A stretch of 6,835 nucleotides of DNA, from the NCBI RefSeq assembly GCF_937997465.1, contig NZ_CALKTQ010000153.1, positions 1 to 6,835 on the forward strand. The letters run 5' to 3'. Below the pieces are notes generated by a model that saw nothing but the letters and a program-made list of their open reading frames with translations, ran no database searches and had not been told where the DNA came from. The position numbers and the translations under genes were made by a program. Position 1 is the stretch's first letter. Every line of letters starts with the position of its first letter. Of this stretch, positions 1 to 5,423 are shown piece after piece. Source of the stretch: an uncultured Campylobacter sp. (GTDB lineage: Bacteria; Campylobacterota; Campylobacteria; Campylobacterales; Campylobacteraceae).

Positions 1-899
1 GCGATCATCGCTACGAGTCGCTCTCTAGCCTCAAAGCTCGCCCACGCCACGTGCGGAGTGAGTATCAAATTTTCCTTGTTTTTGATACGAAGCAGCGGAT
101 GATCCGCGCGCATAGGCTCGGTCTCCAGCACGTCGGCGGCAAATCGCAAATTTCGCCCGTCTATAGCATGGGCTACGGCGCTCTCGTCCACGATGCCGCC
201 GCGTCCGAAGTTCATCAAAATCGCGCCCTCTTTCATCAAATTTAACTCTCGTTCGCCGATCAAATTTCGCGTTTTTTCGTTTAGCGAAGCGTGGATACTC
301 ACGATGTCGCAGCCGCTTAAAAGCTCGTTTAAATTTTGCCTTTTAAACTCTGCGTTTGCGTTCGCGCCACTAGTTGAGTAGTAGCTCACATTCGCGCCAA
401 ATGCCACCGCGATGCGCGCCACGCCCCTGCCGATCTCGCCAAGTCCGATGACGCCAAAGCTCTTGCCCGCGATCTCGCCGATACTGCGGTCTAGATTCGT
501 AAAAATTTCGCTCTTTGCCCACTCGCCGCTTTGCGCGTAGTTATCATAAAATTTTATGCGATTGGTCAGCGCAAAAAGGCAAGCAAACGTATGCTGCACG
601 ACGCTAGCTGTGGAGTAGCCCGCGACGTTTTTTACCGCGATGCCTTTTGCTGCGGCGTGCGCAAGATCGACGTTGTTCATGCCAGTTGCACTTATGCAGA
701 TTAGCTTTAAATTTGACGCGCCCATCGTCTCTTTGTCGATGACGACCTTGTTCGTGATGACGACGTCCGCGCCTTTTAGTCGCTCTACGCGCTCGTTTGC
801 GGCGGTCATTTGGTAGCTTTTAAATTCGCCAAACTGCCTAAAAACGTCCAAATTTACGTCGCTTCCAAGCGTCGAGGCATCGAGGCAGACTATTTTCAT
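1..899 (-). CDS. D-2-hydroxyacid dehydrogenase, hydroxypyruvate/glycerate dehydrogenase-like (3' end cut by window)
   Basis: This is an NAD(P)-dependent D-isomer-specific 2-hydroxyacid dehydrogenase that interconverts a 2-keto acid and a D-2-hydroxy acid in the cytoplasm. About 299 codons are visible, read from an ATG at 899. The family is usually 310-330 residues long, so only the extreme C-terminus is missing. The Rossmann dinucleotide motif GLGEIG is at residues 152-157. The catalytic triad is present: Arg233 in NFGRGG, Glu261 in LETEP and His283 in TPHVAWAS. The HVAWAS form of the last motif is typical of the glycerate dehydrogenase/hydroxypyruvate reductase branch, but the substrate cannot be fixed from sequence. 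An AAGGA ribosome site (906-910) lies 6 bases before the ATG and overlaps the stop codon of the upstream ligase gene, so the gene is the last visible member of that operon. It corresponds in position to C. jejuni Cj0373 (recalled). The family is certain; the substrate is unknown. Confidence 0.93.
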   Translation of the reverse strand, partial: MKIVCLDASTLGSDVNLDVFRQFGEFKSYQMTAANERVERLKGADVVITNKVVIDKETMGASNLKLICISATGMNNVDLAHAAAKGIAVKNVAGYSTASVVQHTFACLFALTNRIKFYDNYAQSGEWAKSEIFTNLDRSIGEIAGKSFGVIGLGEIGRGVARIAVAFGANVSYYSTSGANANAEFKRQNLNELLSGCDIVSIHASLNEKTRNLIGERELNLMKEGAILMNFGRGGIVDESAVAHAIDGRNLRFAADVLETEPMRADHPLLRIKNKENLILTPHVAWASFEARERLVAMI

Positions 900-908
900 C
901 TTGCGTCC

Positions 909-2087
909 TTATTTGATAAAATGCCCCACAAATTTGGAGTAGTTATCTAAAATTTCGCCGCCCCTGCGGTATCCCAGCGCGCACGCCTCGTAGGCGAAAA
1001 ACACGCCCGCTTGGTAGCTATTGTTGGCGGCGTCTTTGTTAAATTCGTAAAATTCCTGATAGATCGCGCGGTTTGCTCCGTAGTCGCCGCCGTTTTGCAA
1101 GCTCACGCTACCGTCCGCCTCTATCACGCTCACGTTTGCGCCCTCTCGCCCGAAAACCGGCTTTTTCACGCACTTTTTGCCCGCGATCGGCTTGTCGCTA
1201 GCTTGGAGCAAAAGCGGGTGATTCGGATAGAGATCCCATAAAATTTTCAAGATACCTTTGCTTTGGAAAAGTAGCGTGTATGCGGGATTTAGGATGATGG
1301 CTTTTTGATTTTGGACGATGTTTTTTAGGATGATGGCTAGCTCGCCCTCCTCTACAGCGATATCCTCCCACGGCACGAGCTTAAACCAGTACTCGTAGTT
1401 TTCGCCGTCAAAAAACACACCATCCTCGTCGTTAAATACGACCTCATCGACGTAGGCAAACGCCGTGTGAAAGCCCGCCTCCTCGGCGATATACTGCAGT
1501 AGCTTCACGGTCTGCTCATCCTCGCTACTACCGGCCACCGAGCTAAATAAAATTTTCCAGCCCTCGTAGTGCTCGTTAAAGCTCTCGGTCTCCTCATCTA
1601 GCGTCACGAGGCGTCTAAAATTTTGCTTTAGGGCGTCATAAAGGTCGTTAAACTGCGCGCTCTCGTCCATGCGGTTAAATTTGAGCGCCGCCCACTGGAT
1701 GATCGCCGTCTCAAACACGGCAGTCGGCGTGTCGGCGTTAAATTCGATCAGTTTTATCGGTTTGCCATCCAGCCCGCCGGCTAGATCAAATCTGCCGTAG
1801 AGGTGCCAGTGCACGTCGTTTTCCCAGCTTTCGCGCACGAGATCTACGAGATTAAACGGGATGCCGACCTCGTGGTAGAGGTTGTTGTCGATGACGTGCT
1901 GGGCGGCTGCGACGAACATATCGTATAGCTCGTTTGCGGCATTATAGTAGGCCTCGGCCTGCGCCTCGCTCACCTCTACTAGCTCGTCTGCTACGTAGTC
2001 GCTGCCGTCTGGATCCGTATGCCACGTAAAGCCGATTTCGCTTAAAAATTCGTTATTTAGCGGGCTGATTTTTTTTAAATTTATCAT
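909..2087 (-). CDS. Glutathionylspermidine synthase family ATP-grasp ligase (YgiC/YjfC-like)
   Basis: This 392-residue protein belongs to the ATP-grasp family related to the synthetase half of E. coli glutathionylspermidine synthetase/amidase; the N-terminal amidase domain is absent. Such enzymes use ATP to join a carboxylate to an amine. Visible family motifs are YGRFD (residues 97-101, with Arg99 and Asp101), LIEFNADTPT (113-122, with Glu115 and Asn117 as likely Mg/ATP ligands), the lobe around WKILFSSVAGSSEDE (177-191), and KKPVFGREGANV (308-319), whose lysines and glycine-rich loop probably bind nucleotide. The ATG at 2087 lies 2 bases after the lipoprotein stop codon and has an excellent GGAGG ribosome site. 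The YgiC/YjfC branch is not known to make glutathionylspermidine, and campylobacters are generally thought not to make glutathione, so the real substrate is probably something else (inference). The neighbouring lipoprotein is a candidate partner, as in ygiB-ygiC. It matches Cj0372 in position (recalled). Confidence 0.92.
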   Translation of the reverse strand: MINLKKISPLNNEFLSEIGFTWHTDPDGSDYVADELVEVSEAQAEAYYNAANELYDMFVAAAQHVIDNNLYHEVGIPFNLVDLVRESWENDVHWHLYGRFDLAGGLDGKPIKLIEFNADTPTAVFETAIIQWAALKFNRMDESAQFNDLYDALKQNFRRLVTLDEETESFNEHYEGWKILFSSVAGSSEDEQTVKLLQYIAEEAGFHTAFAYVDEVVFNDEDGVFFDGENYEYWFKLVPWEDIAVEEGELAIILKNIVQNQKAIILNPAYTLLFQSKGILKILWDLYPNHPLLLQASDKPIAGKKCVKKPVFGREGANVSVIEADGSVSLQNGGDYGANRAIYQEFYEFNKDAANNSYQAGVFFAYEACALGYRRGGEILDNYSKFVGHFIK

Positions 2088-2089
2088 GA

Positions 2090-2734
2090 TTAACCTCCAA
2101 AACTTGAACTTGAACTTGAGCTCGAGCTTGAGCTACTTGATCCGCCGAAAAATCCGCTTTTTCCGCCGCTAGGCTTACCTGCCGAGCTCGTGGCTTTGGC
2201 TTTGTTAAAGCTATCGACGCTCCTTGAATACGCGCTTGGGTTTTTATACGCGCTTTGGCGCTGCGACTGATAGCCCGGGTTGTTAAATAGCTTGTTGCCG
2301 ATCCAGCTACCGATGATCGCGCCCGCAGCCGAGGCTAGAAGCGTCTCGCCAAGGCTCATACCGCCGCTTGAAAGTTGCGCGTTTTGAGCGTTCGAGCCGG
2401 TTAAATTCGACGTTCCGGCGTCGATTTTAGCGTTTTCCTCGGCGATTAGCTTATCCATCTCCTCTTTGCTCAGCACGCGCTCGGTGCCGTTTATGTCCTT
2501 TAGCACGACGCGCGTTTCGCTGCTTGGGTACTCCTCTAGGACTTTATACTTGCCTGGTGCGGTTTCTTCGATGATGACGAATGCTCCCGTTTTTTGCGCC
2601 GCTTCGTTTAGCGCACTACTTTCTCCGCTGTTATCGTTGCTGCCGCAGCCAACCAATCCCGCCATCACGACTGCGCCAAATCCGCCCACGGCAGCGTAGC
2701 TGGCTACTTTTTTTATGCCTTTAAAAACTCTCAT
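2090..2734 (-). CDS. UPF0323-type lipoprotein with serine-rich tail ending in Gly-Gly
   Basis: This 214-residue protein is predicted to be an exported lipoprotein of unknown function. Residues 1-29 form a signal peptide with basic n-region (RVFKGIKK), an alanine/glycine/valine core and the lipobox LVGC, giving Cys30 as the lipidated residue. A folded part (about 50-105, acidic and KYKVLEEYP-like) is followed by a low-complexity linker, a short glycine-spaced hydrophobic segment (about 134-150, AGAIIGSWIGNKLF) and a Ser/Lys/Gly-rich tail. Thirteen consecutive serines (199-211) precede the terminal Phe-Gly-Gly. It resembles C. jejuni Cj0371, which I recall as UPF0323 and reported to influence virulence-related traits, and it plays the part that DUF1190 proteins play beside YgiC in enterobacteria. 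The start is supported by AAGGAG at 2746-2751, an 11-base spacing, and an ATGA overlap with the upstream HTH gene. Outer versus inner membrane location is not decided. Confidence 0.85.
   Translation of the reverse strand: MRVFKGIKKVASYAAVGGFGAVVMAGLVGCGSNDNSGESSALNEAAQKTGAFVIIEETAPGKYKVLEEYPSSETRVVLKDINGTERVLSKEEMDKLIAEENAKIDAGTSNLTGSNAQNAQLSSGGMSLGETLLASAAGAIIGSWIGNKLFNNPGYQSQRQSAYKNPSAYSRSVDSFNKAKATSSAGKPSGGKSGFFGGSSSSSSSSSSSSSFGG
2094..2098 (-). promoter_or_regulatory. Ribosome binding site of the ATP-grasp gene inside the lipoprotein's last codons
   Basis: A perfect GGAGG stands 6 bases before the ATG at 2087. It is made from the final two glycine codons (GGA GGT) of the upstream lipoprotein gene, whose TAA follows at once. 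Ribosomes finishing the lipoprotein would therefore clear and occupy this site, which suggests coupled translation of the pair. Confidence 0.8.
2102..2140 (-). repeat. Degenerate hexanucleotide tandem repeat encoding 13 serines
   Basis: On the coding strand the tract alternates TCN and AGY serine codons. The last three units are exact TCAAGT copies, and the earlier units are TCAAGC/TCGAGC variants, with one extra AGC. The unit is 6 bases long, so gain or loss of units would change the serine tail length without shifting the frame. It lies 4 codons before the stop of the lipoprotein gene. Confidence 0.8.
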
Positions 2735-3396
2735 TTTTTATCTAGCTCCTTTGAAATTTTCTTGCTTTTTACCATTATCACGCCTTTTTTAAATTTGATA
2801 AATTTTGATTTTCCGATGTTTTTTATGATTTTATTTTGCGTTTTTTTTAGGCTCTTGCCGCTTAAATTTTGCGATTTTAAAAACTCGGCCAAGCTCGTCC
2901 ATTTGCCCTCATTCTCAGGCTTGCTCTCGACAAATTCCACATCGATGGGCGCTACGTATTCGCCGTTTTGACGGGCTAGCAACGGACGCTCGAGCATACT
3001 TAAAAATCCTCTTAGTTTCTCGTCTCTTTCGCGATAAATTTGAGCGATTTCGGTTTTATTATTTAGTAAAATTTGCTCTTTTTCGCGAAAAAGCCTCTCT
3101 TTATCGGCTTGCAAATTTTGATTTTGTTCTTTTAGTTCGCTGATTTGCGAGAGTAGAAATTCGTTCACGTCAAATTCGCCCGCTTTCGCAGCTTTTTTTG
3201 ACTCCGAGCTTTTAGCGGATTTTGAAGTTTTAGGCGCTGATTTGGGTGCGGCTTGGGGCTCATGGCCTTCTAAAACCACGTATTTTACGCCGTCTTTTTC
3301 AAAGGTTTTTAGCGTTCCGCGACGAATGCGGTTGTAGACGGCTTCCTTGGTCACGCCTAAGATTTCCGCGGCCTCGCTCACGGGCACTTTGGACAT
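2731..3396 (-). CDS. Helix-turn-helix / coiled-coil protein with basic C-terminus, function unknown
   Basis: This 221-residue protein is not one I can assign to a named family. Residues 4-42 form an excisionase/MerR-like helix-turn-helix: VSEAAEILGVTKEAVYNRI is followed by RRGTLKTFEKDG and KYVVL, the usual helix-helix-turn-wing layout. A Lys/Ser/Ala/Pro-rich linker (46-73) leads to a long heptad-rich helix (about 76-136), probably a dimerising coiled coil. After a conserved-looking segment around 145-157 comes a very basic end (165-221) whose layout SLAEFL...IKFKKGVIMV echoes the first domain. There is no signal peptide. The ATG at 3396 has AAGGA at 3402-3406 with 5-base spacing. The TGA overlaps the lipoprotein ATG (ATGA), so the two genes are translationally coupled. 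It heads the four-gene operon and could be its regulator or a nucleoid-associated protein (inference). I do not recall an equivalent between rpsU and the lipoprotein gene in C. jejuni. Confidence 0.8.
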   Translation of the reverse strand: MSKVPVSEAAEILGVTKEAVYNRIRRGTLKTFEKDGVKYVVLEGHEPQAAPKSAPKTSKSAKSSESKKAAKAGEFDVNEFLLSQISELKEQNQNLQADKERLFREKEQILLNNKTEIAQIYRERDEKLRGFLSMLERPLLARQNGEYVAPIDVEFVESKPENEGKWTSLAEFLKSQNLSGKSLKKTQNKIIKNIGKSKFIKFKKGVIMVKSKKISKELDKK

Positions 3397-3427
3397 ATTT
3401 TTCCTTTGATCGTTAAATTTGGCGTAG

Positions 3428-3433
3428 ATTATG
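3428..3433 (-). promoter_or_regulatory. Candidate -10 box of the HTH-lipoprotein-ligase-dehydrogenase operon
   Basis: CATAAT on the minus strand lies about 32 bases before the HTH gene's ATG, downstream of the rpsU terminator, and would give a leader of about 25 bases. It is preceded by A/T-rich sequence rather than a clear -35 box, which fits Campylobacter sigma-70 promoters. Confidence 0.5.
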
Positions 3434-3471
3434 GCAAATTTTGGCTTTGATGCGAGTTAAACGGGAGTTTG

Positions 3472-3502
3472 AAAAAAGAAAAGGCCGCCGAAGCGACCCT
3501 TT
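3472..3502 (-). terminator. Intrinsic terminator of rpsU
   Basis: Beginning three bases after the rpsU stop codon, arms 3493-3502 and 3479-3488 form a 10-bp stem with two G-U pairs around a TTCG loop closed by C-G, the very stable cUUCGg tetraloop. The transcript runs on into TTTTCTTTTTT, the expected U-rich tail. It separates rpsU from the downstream operon. Confidence 0.92.
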
Positions 3503-3505
3503 TGG

Positions 3506-3718
3506 TTAGAGCTTTGACTCGTAGCGTCTAAGCATATATAGACGTTTAAGCATTTTCTTGCGAGCCGCGATTTTTTGTTTTTTGCGGATCTCGGTCATAG
3601 GCTCGAAAAAGCGTCTTGCGCGAACTTCAGTCACGACAAGGTTCCTGTCGGTTTGCTTTTTGAACTTTCTGTAAGCTTCGTCAAAAGACTCGTTAGGATG
3701 TACCTTAATACCAGGCAA
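3506..3718 (-). CDS. rpsU: Small-subunit ribosomal protein S21
   Basis: This is ribosomal protein bS21, a small, very basic protein of the 30S platform involved in translation initiation. With the chosen start it has 70 residues, the length I recall for the Campylobacter and Helicobacter proteins, beginning PGIKVHPNESFDEAYRKF after the initiator and ending in LKRLYMLRRYESKL. It is rich in Arg and Lys, with the RKKQKIAARKKMLKR region typical of the epsilonproteobacterial form. I chose a TTG start at 3718 because homologues begin Met-Pro-Gly-Ile-Lys and because AAAGGTGG lies 8 bases upstream. An in-frame GTG at 3730 would add four residues but would overlap that ribosome site. It is a single-gene unit with its own TATAAT box and a strong terminator. 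It corresponds to Cj0370. Confidence 0.96.
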   Translation of the reverse strand: MPGIKVHPNESFDEAYRKFKKQTDRNLVVTEVRARRFFEPMTEIRKKQKIAARKKMLKRLYMLRRYESKL

Positions 3719-3726
3719 CGTCCTCA

Positions 3727-3734
3727 CCACCTTT
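3727..3734 (-). promoter_or_regulatory. Ribosome binding site deciding the TTG start of rpsU
   Basis: AAAGGTGG on the minus strand is 8 bases from the TTG at 3718. It overlaps the alternative upstream GTG codons (3730 and 3727), which argues against those as starts. Confidence 0.75.
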
Positions 3735-3752
3735 CAATTAAAATAGACGGCG

Positions 3753-3758
3753 ATTATA
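3753..3758 (-). promoter_or_regulatory. -10 box of the rpsU promoter
   Basis: A perfect TATAAT stands 34 bases before the rpsU start codon, in the A/T-rich gap behind the flavoprotein gene, and would give a leader of about 28 bases. Upstream sequence is A/T-rich with repeated AAATTT and no convincing -35 hexamer, as is common in Campylobacter. Confidence 0.7.
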
Positions 3759-3807
3759 GTTTAAATTTGATAAATTTAAGCTTTGTTCGCCATCTGGGGC
3801 TTTAAAT

Positions 3808-5292
3808 TTAGCCTTTTAGTATATGCTCTGCCGCTATCATCGCCGAGCTGATACAATCGGGCGTCGAGCAGCTAGTAAGCCTCGTATATCCGTGCACGCC
3901 ACCCGTCGCCTCGCCTACGGCGTATAAATTTTTAATAGGCTTGTTATCGTTTATATTAAGGACTTCAAAGTTTAAATTTACCCTCACGCCGCCCGGAGTA
4001 TAGCTGATGCCCGGAGCCCCGAGTATCGCGTAAAACGGCGCTTTTTCTATCGGAGCGACTTTGGTTAAATCTTTTTTAAAATCGGCATCGGTTTTAGCGG
4101 CGACGCTTTCGTTATACCGTCTTATTTCCTCTTTTAAAATTTGCGCATTTAACTTAAAGTCTGCCGCCAGCCCGTCTAAGCTCTCAAATTTTTTCATCTT
4201 GCCGGTTTCTATAAATTTTTGCAGCCTTTTTGGATCGTGACTGGAGGCAAATCCCGTCTCGTCAAAGATTATAGTCGGGAACAGATCGCTTTCGTTTTTT
4301 TGCATATTTTCTAAAATATTATCGGACAAAGTCTGCCTATCGCCGTCTTCGTTCATAAACCTCTTTGAGTTTTTGCCGTCGACCGCAATAGCAAATATCA
4401 AATCCTCGGTCGGAATACCGAAAGAATAGCGTCCCAAACTAAGCTGTATAGGCATCGCGCCCGCCCTTACCATCGTTTTTAGCGCGCCTGCCGTCGCGCC
4501 CGGATTTGACGGAGTGGAGGCTAGAGCGAGCCTTGGATTTTGTGCCGCTTTAAAGGTTTTATCCGCCGAAAATCCGCCGCTTGCAAAAATCACAGCCTTT
4601 TTAGCTTTATAAAATTTAACGTCTCCGGAGACATTTTGCGCATCGTCGTCGGCTAGGTTTTTGTCAAATTTATATTCCTCTCTCACCTTTAGCCCTATCG
4701 CCGCGCCGTTTTTATCCAGCACGATTTCATCGACCTTTACTCGTTTTAGCGTCTTGCCGCCCTTGCTCTCAAAGTGCGAATTTAGCGCCTGCACGCACGC
4801 TCCGCCTCCGCCTACGGGCTCTAGGCTTCTTGCTACGCTATGTCCGCCCAGATGCTTTAGCTTTTCGGCGTATTGCACGCCTCTTGCTTTGGCAAATTCA
4901 TAAGCTCTTTTTGAATTTTGGGCAATCCTATAGGACTGCTCTATGTAGTTAAAGCCCTTGCCCGCCTTGTTTAGATCTTTTACGAAAAGCTCGATGGAGT
5001 CTTTGATGCCGGCTTTTTCTTGTTGCTCGGTGCCCACGCAGGCAAAATCAAGCTGAGAAACTACAGAGTTGCCGCCGGTTCGCGACATCTTTTCTAGTAG
5101 CGCGACGCCAAGCCCACCCTCGGCTGCTACGATGCCCGCAACGTTTGCGCTAAGGCCGCTACCAACCACCAAGACGTCATATTCCGCGTCCCATTTTATC
5201 TCATCATCTTGTGCCGCTTGCAAATTTAGCGCGCCCACTGCGGCTGCTACAAGGCTAGTTTTGATGAAATTTCTTCTAGAAATTTTTTTCAT
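3808..5292 (-). CDS. Tat-exported FAD-dependent oxidoreductase, fumarate reductase/flavocytochrome c flavoprotein family
   Basis: This 494-residue protein belongs to the FAD-binding family that includes the flavin subunits of soluble periplasmic fumarate, urocanate and methacrylate reductases. Residues 5-11 are a textbook twin-arginine motif (SRRNFIK) followed by a short hydrophobic stretch, with cleavage probably near 26-28, so it should be exported folded with its FAD to the periplasm. FAD-binding features are VVGSGLSA (42-49), Glu67, TGGNS (72-76) and the C-terminal LYAVGEATGGVHG (456-468). Arg319 in RFMNEDGDR and Arg471 in GYTRL match the proton-donor and substrate arginines of Shewanella Fcc3. 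The two substrate-site histidines of fumarate reductases appear replaced (Tyr431 in ISYTPGG; no HPT motif near 283-290). There is no CxxCH, hence no covalent haem, and no cytochrome gene next to it in this window. The ATG has AAGGAG 5 bases upstream. It is probably a reductase or dehydrogenase of unknown substrate, not classical fumarate reductase. Confidence 0.88.
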   Translation of the reverse strand: MKKISRRNFIKTSLVAAAVGALNLQAAQDDEIKWDAEYDVLVVGSGLSANVAGIVAAEGGLGVALLEKMSRTGGNSVVSQLDFACVGTEQQEKAGIKDSIELFVKDLNKAGKGFNYIEQSYRIAQNSKRAYEFAKARGVQYAEKLKHLGGHSVARSLEPVGGGGACVQALNSHFESKGGKTLKRVKVDEIVLDKNGAAIGLKVREEYKFDKNLADDDAQNVSGDVKFYKAKKAVIFASGGFSADKTFKAAQNPRLALASTPSNPGATAGALKTMVRAGAMPIQLSLGRYSFGIPTEDLIFAIAVDGKNSKRFMNEDGDRQTLSDNILENMQKNESDLFPTIIFDETGFASSHDPKRLQKFIETGKMKKFESLDGLAADFKLNAQILKEEIRRYNESVAAKTDADFKKDLTKVAPIEKAPFYAILGAPGISYTPGGVRVNLNFEVLNINDNKPIKNLYAVGEATGGVHGYTRLTSCSTPDCISSAMIAAEHILKG

Positions 5293-5318
5293 AACATCTC
5301 CTTTAAAGAATTTATGAA

Positions 5319-5324
5319 ATTATA
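5319..5324 (-). promoter_or_regulatory. -10 box of the flavoprotein gene promoter
   Basis: A perfect TATAAT on the minus strand lies 26 bases before the flavoprotein ATG, giving a leader of about 20 bases that carries the AAAGGAGA ribosome site. No clear -35 box is present. Confidence 0.65.
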
Positions 5325-5340
5325 CATCGTAAAAGGGGCG

Positions 5341-5375
5341 TAATAGCAATTTTAATACGCGTTTAATAGCATTAA
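5341..5375. repeat. Paired TAATAGCA direct repeat with an inverted repeat between divergent promoters
   Basis: TAATAGCA occurs at 5341-5348 and again at 5364-5371, 23 bases apart start to start. The second copy sits inside a perfect inverted repeat, TTAAT-AGC-ATTAA (5363-5375). The pair lies between the -10 boxes of the flavoprotein and ccoG promoters, where a shared regulator could bind. No known operator consensus (such as the FNR site) is recognised. Confidence 0.4.
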
Positions 5376-5378
5376 CCC

Positions 5379-5384
5379 TATAAT
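5379..5384 (+). promoter_or_regulatory. -10 box of the ccoG promoter
   Basis: A perfect TATAAT lies 39 bases before the ccoG ATG on the plus strand, giving a leader of about 33 bases. The inverted repeat at 5363-5375 ends only three bases upstream of it, inside the -35/-10 spacer. Confidence 0.65.
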
Positions 5385-5423
5385 CTATCAAAAATTATCA
5401 CTACTTTGTAATCAGGACGAATT

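Noticed and set aside
51..381. Plus-strand open frames opposite the dehydrogenase gene
   Set aside because: They lie antisense to a well-matched D-2-hydroxyacid dehydrogenase with complete catalytic motifs, and show no domain of their own.
1011..1241. Plus-strand open frame of 76 codons
   Set aside because: It is antisense to the ATP-grasp gene, has no ribosome site, and its composition follows the opposite strand's codons.
2466..2971. Plus-strand open frames opposite the lipoprotein and HTH genes
   Set aside because: They are Ser/Leu/Phe-rich translations of the antisense strand, without family resemblance or proper initiation signals.
3719..3730. GTG start adding four residues to S21
   Set aside because: It would overlap the AAAGGTGG ribosome site, and homologues begin at the Pro-Gly-Ile-Lys position.
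3798..3813. Inverted repeat at the end of the flavoprotein gene as a terminator
   Set aside because: Only four base pairs form around an eight-base loop, and no T run follows on the minus strand.
3850..3866. Cys-x4-Cys near the flavoprotein C-terminus (CSTPDC) as a haem or iron-sulfur site
   Set aside because: It has no CxxCH pattern or further cysteine ligands nearby; it replaces the family's GGNA segment, so it is treated as an active-site variation.
4661..5317. Plus-strand open frames opposite the flavoprotein
   Set aside because: They are Pro/Ser/Ala-rich shadows of a clearly coding minus strand.
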